DNA of 15,985 nucleotides from an uncultured bacterium (GTDB taxonomy: Bacteria; Planctomycetota; DG-23; SLPQ01), in contig CALMGO010000646.1 of assembly GCA_937863625.1 (NCBI GenBank), positions 1 to 15,985 of the forward strand, read 5' to 3'. Shown piece by piece: positions 1 through 6,330 of the stretch. The translations under genes and the position numbers were made by a program. Position 1 is the first letter of the stretch. Each line of letters starts with the position of its first letter. The notes beneath the pieces are model-generated. The model had not been told where the DNA came from. It did no database searches and was given only the letters and a program-made list of their open reading frames with translations.

Positions 1-1836
1 GTGGTCATGTCGTCACTGGTGCTTTCCATCGCCTTTGTGCTGCACGGGTTTATCATGAAGGAGGCGATCGCCGCAAAAGACGGCCTCGGTAAGGCGGTCC
101 TGCTTAGCGGCTGGTCTATCGTCCTCTGCGGCGTAGCGCTTGCCCTGGCGACGGGGGCGCTGGCGGGGAGAAGAGAGCGCGGAGGGGCGTTCGTATTCAT
201 CGTCGCGGCGACGGCGATGCTCTTCTGCAGCGGCGCGGCGTACTTCGCGCCGGAGGAGTGGAGCGCGATAATCCTGGTGCCGGCGCCGTTGGCGGTCTTT
301 GCCCTGGTCGGCGCGGTCGTGGGGAAAGTGGCATCGGCGCGGGCCGCGGGACTTGCGGCAGTGATCTTTCTCGTGATATGCTCATGCGGGCTATATGGCC
401 TCGCGGTTAGCCTTGGTGAAGCGCCGCTGGCGCCGATTGATATGCCTGTGGCGCACAGCGGGGCGGGCGCGGTCGGCCCGAACATAGTCCTCATCGTCAT
501 CGACACCGGCCGCGCGACGCACATGTCCGTCTGCGGTGGAACGTATCCCACCACGCCGAATCTCGAAGCGCTCGCGGCCGACTCTCTTGTCTTTTCCAAC
601 GCCGTGTCGGTCGATTCGTGCACGCTTCCGAGCCATGCGTCGCTCTTCACCGGGAAATACCCGAACGAACACGGCGCGCACGCGACGACCGTCAGGGGCC
701 CGATGACGATTGAAAAATACCGCCCCTATTTCAATGCCCTCGACCCATCGCAGCCCACGCTGGCGACGCTCTTGTCGGAGGCGGGGTATGACACGGCGGC
801 GATATCGGGCAACTACGCGAGGCTGTGCAGGCAATTGGGGCTCTCCCAGGGATTTTCGTATTACTGCGACTTGCCGAGGTTTCTGCTCTTTGTGCCGGGG
901 AGGTCGCCGGTCTACAAAGTCGGGATGGATTACGTGGACCGCATACTCGGCATGAACGGCAAGCTCCTGCAGACGTATTACAGCGCGCGGACTGTTACAA
1001 AGAGAGCCGGGAAGTGGCTCGAACGCGAACGCGGCGGGCCGTTCTTCCTCTTTTTGAATTACATGGACCCGCACTATCCGTATTCGGCGGTGATGTACGT
1101 GCTCAGCACTACCCCCGGAGACGCTCCGCCAGACATTCCACCGTACGACATGAGGCTCAGGCAGCAGCCGTGGCAGGACATTGTTTCGAGATACATCAAC
1201 ACGGGGGAGGGAGTCGACGATGGGCTGCTTCGCTCGGCGGTAAATCAGTATCACGGCGAACTGACCTACACGGACTACTGGATAGGGCGGCTTGTCGGTA
1301 CGCTGAAAGACAAGGGGCTCTACGACAATACACTTTTAATCGTGACGAGCGACCACGGGGAGTTTTTCGGGGAGCACCAGCTTCTCGACCACAGTTATGA
1401 AGTGTACGAGGAAGGCGTGAGAGTGCCGCTGTTGGTGAAGTACCCGGGGCAACTCCACGCCGGCGAGACAGACGACTCTCGCGTATCGAATGTGGACGTA
1501 TTCGCCACGGTGCTCGACGCGGCGGGCGTGAAGCACGGGGACGTGACCGCCGAAGCGCTGGGCGAGTCGAAGCATCCGGTCATCATCGAGAACTACGAGA
1601 GCAGCCTGCAGACCAAACGCTACGGGCCAAAGGCCGCGAGGACTCTCACGGTGATATACTCCGGCGATTACAAATACTATCACTCCACGGACGGGCGCCA
1701 CAGGCTCTTTAACCTGTCCAGTGACCCCGGCGAGGGCACAAACCTCATTGAAACACACGGCGACACGGCTGAAAGGATTGAAAGGGAACTCGCGTCGTGG
1801 CGCTCCTCCACGCGCGATTTTGTGCCTGCCGACTGA
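1..1836 (+). CDS. Membrane-anchored sulfatase-fold (alkaline phosphatase superfamily) protein, possibly 5'-truncated
   Basis: The first 140 or so residues hold about five hydrophobic segments (near 3-20, 32-54, 62-80, 86-108 and 113-137). A soluble domain of the sulfatase/alkaline phosphatase fold follows, presumably facing outward. Visible motifs are the first metal-site Asp168 in VIDTGR, the nucleophile region CTLPSHASLFTG (207-218), MDPH (355-358), the second metal-site pair Asp451-His452 in TSDHGEFFGEH, and Lys480 in LLVKYPG. Two residues before the motif Pro, where sulfatases carry the formylglycine Cys, this protein has Thr208; Cys207 is one position off. A classical formylglycine sulfatase is therefore doubtful, and a phosphotransferase or phosphodiesterase using Thr is possible. 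The substrate is unknown. The reading frame opens with GTG at the first base, so the true start may lie upstream; ATG at 7 is an alternative. The gene ends in TGA, with no clear terminator after it. Confidence 0.85.
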   Translation: MVMSSLVLSIAFVLHGFIMKEAIAAKDGLGKAVLLSGWSIVLCGVALALATGALAGRRERGGAFVFIVAATAMLFCSGAAYFAPEEWSAIILVPAPLAVFALVGAVVGKVASARAAGLAAVIFLVICSCGLYGLAVSLGEAPLAPIDMPVAHSGAGAVGPNIVLIVIDTGRATHMSVCGGTYPTTPNLEALAADSLVFSNAVSVDSCTLPSHASLFTGKYPNEHGAHATTVRGPMTIEKYRPYFNALDPSQPTLATLLSEAGYDTAAISGNYARLCRQLGLSQGFSYYCDLPRFLLFVPGRSPVYKVGMDYVDRILGMNGKLLQTYYSARTVTKRAGKWLERERGGPFFLFLNYMDPHYPYSAVMYVLSTTPGDAPPDIPPYDMRLRQQPWQDIVSRYINTGEGVDDGLLRSAVNQYHGELTYTDYWIGRLVGTLKDKGLYDNTLLIVTSDHGEFFGEHQLLDHSYEVYEEGVRVPLLVKYPGQLHAGETDDSRVSNVDVFATVLDAAGVKHGDVTAEALGESKHPVIIENYESSLQTKRYGPKAARTLTVIYSGDYKYYHSTDGRHRLFNLSSDPGEGTNLIETHGDTAERIERELASWRSSTRDFVPAD

Positions 1837-2135
1837 AGCCGGACTTGTCTCGCATCCATCCGGGGACATAGACGTATCAATACCCGCTGCTCGGGTCGCA
1901 TCAGAGGGCGGTAAGGCTGAGCGCCGGCGTGGATGCGTCCAAAGTGAAGGCATCCTGTGAGAACGGTTTGCCAACCATCAATATGGAGAAAAGGGGCAGA
2001 CAAAGCCTCAAAACATCAGGATAAACTTCGAATAAGAGCCTAAAGTTACAGGAACAGCACAGGCGAAACAAGGGGGCAGTATGTTACGGCGTACGGATAT
2101 TTTGCCGGAAAGTGTAAAAAGTTTCGTTTTTTGCT

Positions 2136-2163
2136 TTGACTAGCACGTAAGTTCAAGCACAAT
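2136..2163 (+). promoter_or_regulatory. Possible sigma70-type promoter for the receiver-like gene
   Basis: TTGACT (2136-2141, five of six matches to the -35 consensus) is followed after 16 bases by CACAAT (2158-2163, four of six to the -10). It lies in an AT-rich patch. Transcription from here would give an untranslated leader of about 180 bases before the gene at 2350. The call rests on sequence resemblance only. Confidence 0.35.
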
Positions 2164-2291
2164 ACGCGCTAATTTTTCATTGGCCGGGGCAAGAACAGGC
2201 AACCAGGACTATTTCTACGGTGTATTAAACCGCAAGGAACTATTGCCCGCCTAAGTTGTCCTCATTCAAGACAAAGTTTCGCCAGATCGGA

Positions 2292-2314
2292 CCTGCCGCA
2301 CCAGGCGGTACAGG
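2292..2314 (+). other. Hairpin in the leader of the receiver-like gene
   Basis: CCTGCCGC (2292-2299) pairs with GCGG (2305-2308) and CAGG (2311-2314) across a two-base bulge, with a five-base loop. It sits about 25 bases upstream of the ribosome binding site AGAGGG (2338-2343). No T tract follows, so it is not a terminator. A role in translation control is conceivable but unproven. Confidence 0.35.
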
Positions 2315-2349
2315 GAAGGCCGGACGGCGGGACAGAAAGAGGGTAAGAG

Positions 2350-2742
2350 ATGAGCATGAAGAGGATTCTGGTTATCAGTCAGGACAGGTGGCTTCTGGAC
2401 CGTCTGCGCGACGTGCTGGACAATGCCGGCTTTGAGGCGGAGATAGCGCTTAACGGCGCAGTAGGCGCCACGATAGCCGTGGAACGCCGCGTGGACCTGA
2501 TGGTCGCCGATGAGGCGGTCGAGGATTTCCAGAACGTCAGAAAGATAAAGGACCCCGCCGCCAGCACCTATCGCTTGCCAGCCGTGCTGATTAAGGCCGA
2601 CGGCGACGTACCCAAGCAGGAAGTAATGAAGATATTCCCCAACGCGGTGCTGGATCGCGATTTTGAGGCGTCAGACCTCATCGTCAATATCGAGAGGGCG
2701 CTTACCCAGCGCAAGGGTGTGCGCGAGAAAGCCTGCGCGTAG
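2350..2742 (+). CDS. Degenerate response-regulator receiver-domain protein
   Basis: A 130-residue single-domain protein that follows the alpha/beta pattern of a CheY-like receiver: strand 1 RILVIS, an acidic residue Asp12, strand 3 DLMVAD with Asp54 at the phospho-acceptor position, strand 4 LPAVLIKAD, and a last helix DLIVNIERAL. The acidic pocket is reduced to one residue. The usual KPF motif before the last helix is replaced by DRDF (about 102-105), so the conserved Lys is missing and phosphorylation-dependent switching may be altered. There is no output domain and no adjacent histidine kinase. The start at 2350 has AGAGGG six bases upstream; a second ATG at 2356 is an alternative. The gene ends before a strong terminator and is probably monocistronic. 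Confidence 0.75.
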   Translation: MSMKRILVISQDRWLLDRLRDVLDNAGFEAEIALNGAVGATIAVERRVDLMVADEAVEDFQNVRKIKDPAASTYRLPAVLIKADGDVPKQEVMKIFPNAVLDRDFEASDLIVNIERALTQRKGVREKACA

Positions 2743-2765
2743 ACAAAAGACCTTTCGCATGACAG

Positions 2766-2795
2766 ACGGCCCGGCATGTACGGGCCGTTTTTATT
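2766..2795 (+). terminator. Rho-independent terminator
   Basis: ACGGCCC (2766-2772) and GGGCCGT (2782-2788) form a perfect seven-base-pair stem around a nine-base loop, followed by TTTTTATT. It closes the receiver-like gene. The T tract overlaps the stop codon of the convergent fumarase beta gene (2791-2793). On the minus strand the stem is present but no T run follows, so its action is mainly on the plus strand. Confidence 0.88.
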
Positions 2796-3396
2796 GGTGC
2801 GCGCGGGTGCGGGCTAAGAGTTCCTGGAGGCGCTTTGCCGAGCGGGTCTCGACCGCCGTGTATACATTACCCCCGTGCGAATCCATGGCCACGATTGCGG
2901 GGAAATTCTCCACCGCGAGTTTCCAGATGGCCTCGGGCTCTCCGAATTCATCGAGTTTCCACACGTCTTCCACTGAGACGATTCTCTTTGCCACAAGCGG
3001 GCCTGCGCCGGGGGCGGCGGCAAGATAGACTGCTCCCGTGTCCGAGAGTGCCTTAGCGGTCTCGGCTCCCATGCCTCCCTTTCCGAGTATGGAGGCGACG
3101 CCGTAACGGGTGATGACGCGCGCCTCGTACATCTCCATGCGGTTACTCGTCGTAGGGCCCGCCGATACGGCCTCCCACGCGGCGACGGATTTGCGCATGA
3201 TAGGGCCGCAGTGATAGATGACGCCGCCTGACAGGTCGAATGGAAATCCATCTTCGTCGGGCCTCTCGGCAAGATACCTGTGGGCCCGGTCGCGCGCGGT
3301 GAAGACAGTGCCGGTGAGCAAGACCTCCTGCCCGGCGCGAAGCGCCCGGACGGCAGCGGCCGCAAGCGGCGTGCGGAGCATAACGGGGCTACTCAT
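2791..3396 (-). CDS. Class I fumarate hydratase (or tartrate dehydratase) beta subunit
   Basis: A 201-residue protein corresponding to the C-terminal domain of iron-sulfur class I fumarases and to TtdB. With the alpha subunit it would catalyse reversible hydration of fumarate to malate in the cytoplasm. Family-like motifs are LLTGTVFTARDRAHR (26-40), IYHCGP (60-65), AGPTTSNRME (79-88), GKGGM (105-109) and a C-terminal block starting PEAIWKL and ending in DSHGGN. I chose ATG at 3396 because GGGAGG lies six bases upstream and because it overlaps the alpha stop by eight bases (ATGAGTAG), which is typical of translational coupling. The open frame extends further upstream, but that part is out of frame over the alpha gene. 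L-tartrate dehydratase or another hydroxy-diacid lyase of the same family cannot be excluded. Confidence 0.88.
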   Translation of the reverse strand: MSSPVMLRTPLAAAAVRALRAGQEVLLTGTVFTARDRAHRYLAERPDEDGFPFDLSGGVIYHCGPIMRKSVAAWEAVSAGPTTSNRMEMYEARVITRYGVASILGKGGMGAETAKALSDTGAVYLAAAPGAGPLVAKRIVSVEDVWKLDEFGEPEAIWKLAVENFPAIVAMDSHGGNVYTAVETRSAKRLQELLARTRAHQ

Positions 3397-4252
3397 AGAC
3401 GGCCTCCCCGCCGCGAAGCCTGATACGGCGACGCCTGTGCGCCCAGCATCCGAATGCCACATCCACGAAGTAGGTCGCGGGATGCCTGGCGTGCGCGGCG
3501 GCCTTGACGGCGAGAGCCGTCGTGCGTCCGGAGAGACCGGCCGGGCCGATAGAAAGCGAGTTGATCTCGTCGAGGATGTCGGCCTCAAACGCGGCGAGGG
3601 CGTCATTCGGGCTGTGGTCTGAAAGTTTGCGGAGCAACTGGCGCTTTGCGAGAACGGCCGCGTCGTCCTTGGTCCCTGCTATGGCGACCGAGACGATATA
3701 CGGCGGGCAGCCGCGGCCCTGGGCCCTGTTAACGGCGTCGAGCACGACGCGGCGGACGCCTTCGAGGTCGCGCTCGGCGGCGAGCGCAGCGTCGGGGAGT
3801 TTGTAGGAGGCGCCGATATTTTCGCTGCCGCCGCCCTTTAAGAGCAGGTCGATGATGTGATAATCCTGCTGCCACTCGGTAAAGTACACGACCGGAATCC
3901 CGTCGCCGACGCCGTCGCCTGTATTGATGCCGGTGACGGGGTCGACGGCATTTGCCCGCAGCGGCAGTTCGCGTGTGGCGATGCGCACGGCCTCGGAGAG
4001 AACCGACACCATGCCTTCGTAGGAAGTGCCGCGCGCGGCGGTGACGAAAAATATCGGCACCCCGGTGTCCTGGCAGATGGGACGGCCCTCATGGCGGGCC
4101 AGGCGGATATTCTCAAGCGTGACCTTGAGCGTCGAGACTGCAAGCGGCTCTCTCTCGCGGTGAAGGCTCTCGCGCAGCGCAAACTCGACGTCCGCGGGCA
4201 GGTCGGTCGCCGTCCGCTTGAGCAGTTCTACTACCGCGTGAAGAACGTCCAT
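3389..4252 (-). CDS. Class I fumarate hydratase (or tartrate dehydratase) alpha subunit
   Basis: A 287-residue iron-sulfur hydro-lyase subunit homologous to the N-terminal part of FumA and to TtdA. Three likely [4Fe-4S] ligands are visible: Cys60 in ICQDTG, Cys182 in GRGCPPYIV and Cys269 in FGCWAHRR. Their spacing (122 and 87 residues) is close to that of the known class I enzymes. GGGSENIG (140-147) is also family-typical. The start at 4252 has GGAG five bases upstream and lies 23 bases after the leuD stop. The 3' end overlaps the beta gene. Such enzymes are oxygen-sensitive, which fits an anaerobic or microaerobic lifestyle. Fumarase is the most likely activity; tartrate dehydratase is the main alternative. 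Confidence 0.9.
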   Translation of the reverse strand: MDVLHAVVELLKRTATDLPADVEFALRESLHREREPLAVSTLKVTLENIRLARHEGRPICQDTGVPIFFVTAARGTSYEGMVSVLSEAVRIATRELPLRANAVDPVTGINTGDGVGDGIPVVYFTEWQQDYHIIDLLLKGGGSENIGASYKLPDAALAAERDLEGVRRVVLDAVNRAQGRGCPPYIVSVAIAGTKDDAAVLAKRQLLRKLSDHSPNDALAAFEADILDEINSLSIGPAGLSGRTTALAVKAAAHARHPATYFVDVAFGCWAHRRRRIRLRGGEAVYE

Positions 4253-4275
4253 AAGCGCTCCGGGGGTCGCGCCCC

Positions 4276-4770
4276 TTATGAAATCGCGAAGTCTCCGTGT
4301 TTCTTTATGTGCTCGACGAGTCCGCCGTCATCGAGGATGCGGCGCATGGCGTCTTCCATCGGGTGGAAAGTGACCGTGATGCCCTTGGTGACGTCCTTTA
4401 TGACGCCGCCGGCGAGGTCGATATCAAGTTGGTCGCCTGCGTCAAACTGTGTCGTGTCGCACTCGATGACGGGCAGGCCGACATTAACGGCGTTACGGTA
4501 AAAGATGCGCGCGAAGGACTGCGCCAGCACCGCGCCCGCGCCGACCATCTTGATGGTGATAGGCGCATGCTCGCGCGAGGATCCGAGGCCGAAATTCCTG
4601 CCGCCTACGACGAAATCGCCGGGTTTGGCATTAGGCGCGAAATTGGGGTCGGCGTCTTCGAGGCAGTGCTTGGCGAGCTCGGGCATATTGGAGCGCAGGT
4701 GGTAAAACCTCCCCGCGGCGATAAGGTCGGTGGAGATATTGTCGCCGAATTTCCAGACTTTTCCGCGCAT
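4276..4770 (-). CDS. leuD: Isopropylmalate/homoaconitate isomerase family small subunit
   Basis: A 164-residue small (swivel-domain) subunit of the two-part aconitase superfamily, of the short type known from archaea and many anaerobes. It opens MRGKVWKFGDNISTD and carries the family motif FGLGSSREHAP (about 60-70). The substrate-specificity loop reads FYHLRSNMPELAKHCLED (22-39), with Arg26 and Ser27. From memory, methanogen homoaconitase has YLRT here while isopropylmalate isomerase has a hydrophobic pair, so a substrate with an extra carboxylate (homocitrate, citrate or similar) is possible. The start codon shares one base with the leuC stop (TAATG), and GGAGG precedes it by seven bases. 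The symbol reflects the family; the substrate is uncertain. Confidence 0.88.
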   Translation of the reverse strand: MRGKVWKFGDNISTDLIAAGRFYHLRSNMPELAKHCLEDADPNFAPNAKPGDFVVGGRNFGLGSSREHAPITIKMVGAGAVLAQSFARIFYRNAVNVGLPVIECDTTQFDAGDQLDIDLAGGVIKDVTKGITVTFHPMEDAMRRILDDGGLVEHIKKHGDFAIS

Positions 4771-6023
4771 TAGAGGACCTCCCTCGGGTCGGTAATTTCA
4801 CCGGTGACGGCGCTGGCCGCTGCAGTGGCAACGCTTGAGAGATATACGAAAGACTTGGGGTTGCCCATGCGGGCGAGGAAATTGCGGTTGGTCGTGGCGA
4901 GGCACACCTCGCCGTCGCCGAGTATGCCTGCATGGACGCCGCAGCAGGAGGCGCACCCGGGCGCCTGGATGAGCGCGCCTGCTTCGAGCAGCGTCTTGAT
5001 ATAACCCGCCTCGATGGCCTCCATATAGACCCGCCGGCTGGCCGGCACGATGATGAGCCGCGTGTCGCCGTGGCGCGTCTTGTCGCGAAGCATCGACGCG
5101 GCAAGCGCGAGATCCTCGAGCCGCCCGTTGGTGCACGACCCGATAAAGACCTGGTGGACCTTGGTGCCTTTGAGTTCGGAGGCGGGCTTGACGTTGTCCA
5201 CAGTATGGGGGCAGGCGACAAGGGGTACGAGCGTTTTGGAGTCGATTTCAAAGACGGATTCGTATGCGGCGTCCGCGTCGGGCTTTATCTCGCGATACTT
5301 TGCGGCGCGGCCGTACTTTTCGAGGTATTTCTGTGTGGTCGAGTCGGAGGCGATGAGGCCGACCTTGGCCCCTGCCTCGACGGCCATATTGGCGAGGACG
5401 AGGCGGCTGGGCATGGACATCTTTTCGATGGTGTCGCCGCCGAATTCAAGCGCCTTGTAAGTCGCGCCGTCTGCGCCGAGCGTGCCGATGATGTGAAGTA
5501 TCATGTCCTTGGAGTAGACGCCCAGCGGCATGTCGCCTGTGGCCTGGACGCGTACGGTAACGGGGACCTTTAGCCATGTCTTGCCGAGGCCCATGCCGAC
5601 CGCGACGTCGGTCGAACCCATGCCGGTGGCAAACGCGGCAAGCGCGCCGCCGGTGACGGTGTGGCTGTCCGCGCCGATAAGGATATCGCCGGGGGAGGTA
5701 TAGTACTGGCTCATCACCTGGTGGCAGATGCCGTCGCCGACGTCGGAGAGGACCGAGCCGGTCTCGCGGGCGAACTCCCTAAGGAGCATGTGGTCGTTTG
5801 AGAGTTCAGCCTTGGGGCTCGGCGCTGCGTGGTCCAGGAAGAGTACGACCGACTTGGGGTCAAAGACCTTCTCGAAACCGAGTTTCTTGAACTGCCTGAC
5901 CGCCAGCGGCCCTGTGCCGTCCTGCAGGAGGCACAAATTTACGTTAAAGACCGCGAAATCGCCGGCGTGCACCTCGCGTGAGAGGTTTTCCGACAGGATC
6001 TTTTCGGCAAGGGTAAGACCCAT
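4770..6023 (-). CDS. leuC: Isopropylmalate/homoaconitate isomerase family large subunit
   Basis: A 417-residue aconitase-superfamily catalytic subunit, the usual length for the archaeal-type LeuC. Expected [4Fe-4S] ligands are visible at Cys297 (GSCTNGR) and at Cys357 and Cys360 (PGCASCCG). Other family motifs include GADSHTVTGGALAAF near residue 120. With LeuD it would isomerise a hydroxy-acid by dehydration and rehydration through a cis-unsaturated intermediate. I place the start at 6023 because GGAGGAG sits eight bases upstream (6032-6038) and the protein then begins MGLTLAEKIL, as homologues do; the frame extends to 6056 without such a site. It is the first gene of the four-gene minus-strand operon. 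No leuA or leuB is nearby, so leucine biosynthesis is not supported by context. Confidence 0.9.
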   Translation of the reverse strand: MGLTLAEKILSENLSREVHAGDFAVFNVNLCLLQDGTGPLAVRQFKKLGFEKVFDPKSVVLFLDHAAPSPKAELSNDHMLLREFARETGSVLSDVGDGICHQVMSQYYTSPGDILIGADSHTVTGGALAAFATGMGSTDVAVGMGLGKTWLKVPVTVRVQATGDMPLGVYSKDMILHIIGTLGADGATYKALEFGGDTIEKMSMPSRLVLANMAVEAGAKVGLIASDSTTQKYLEKYGRAAKYREIKPDADAAYESVFEIDSKTLVPLVACPHTVDNVKPASELKGTKVHQVFIGSCTNGRLEDLALAASMLRDKTRHGDTRLIIVPASRRVYMEAIEAGYIKTLLEAGALIQAPGCASCCGVHAGILGDGEVCLATTNRNFLARMGNPKSFVYLSSVATAAASAVTGEITDPREVL

Positions 6024-6330
6024 TCGACTGGCTCCTCCGGTTGCGCCGCGGCACATGCGCCACTACAGGCGCGTCCCGTGCACATGCGGCAAGACCTCGT
6101 GAATCGTTCCCTGCTGCTACTGGAAACCGTCCTCCGGCGATGCGGCCGGCGGAATGCCTCCTCCCCCCCACGCCGGGCAATTATACCGATACGGCCGCCA
6201 TCGTCCAGCAAAACCGCCCTGCGCGGCTGTGTGCTTCCCGTGGAATCGCGGAAAAACTTAGACAAATGAGCGCCCCCTGTGTTATCGTACCGTCAAGCAG
6301 TCCGAACAAATCGGCCTTTGGGGGCGGGAC
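6024..6330. other. Divergent intergenic region, leuC operon leader
   Basis: This 307-base region separates the leuC operon from the first selenoprotein gene. It contains a minus-strand promoter candidate (6180-6207) and about 150 bases of GC-rich leuC leader. Within the leader, GCGCC/GGCGC (6057-6061/6068-6072) forms a hairpin, and GCACATGCG occurs twice (6051-6059, 6080-6088), spaced 29 bases apart, possibly an operator. I find no good plus-strand promoter. The last 36 bases (from about 6295) are duplicated ahead of the second paralogue. Confidence 0.5.
6180..6207 (-). promoter_or_regulatory. Probable promoter of the leuCD-fumarase operon
   Basis: On the minus strand a perfect TATAAT (6185-6180) is preceded after 16 bases by TGGACG (6207-6202, four of six to the -35 consensus). 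Transcription would start near 6173 and leave a leader of about 150 bases before leuC. The perfect -10 and correct orientation make this the best promoter candidate in the window. Confidence 0.5.

Larger units (their letters stand above)
1837..2349. other. Gene-poor intergenic region and leader
   Basis: No convincing gene is visible in these 513 bases, and composition is more AT-rich around 2100-2180. Near the sulfatase end, ACCCG/CGGGT (1882-1886/1892-1896) forms a small hairpin without a T tract. A possible promoter lies at 2136-2163. Downstream, short complementary segments could fold: CGGT/ACCG (2218-2221/2229-2232), GGGCAA (2187-2192) with TTGCCC (2242-2247), AGGAC (2205-2209) with GTCCT (2258-2262), and the hairpin at 2292-2314. 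I could not match this to any riboswitch class I know. Confidence 0.5.

Noticed and set aside
1834..1914. The sulfatase-fold gene also ends in TGA followed by Ser-Arg-Thr-Cys, an echo of the U-S-x-T-C pattern of the selenoproteins.
   Set aside because: The 25-codon extension is Arg-rich with no family-like features, the protein already ends like other sulfatases, and the only nearby hairpin (1839-1863) starts its loop 7 bases after the TGA with a 15-base loop, outside the expected SECIS geometry.
2083..2142. A 20-codon open frame starting ATGTTACGG after a GGGGGC stretch.
   Set aside because: Too short, no good ribosome site, and it overlaps the promoter candidate; nothing supports translation.
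2161..2330. A cyclic-di-GMP (GEMM) riboswitch ahead of the receiver-like gene.
   Set aside because: The conserved GEMM core and tetraloop-receptor motifs cannot be found.
6024..6173. A cobalamin or other known riboswitch in the leuC leader.
   Set aside because: Isolated similarities exist, but the defining conserved core boxes are not present; only simple GC-rich hairpins can be supported.
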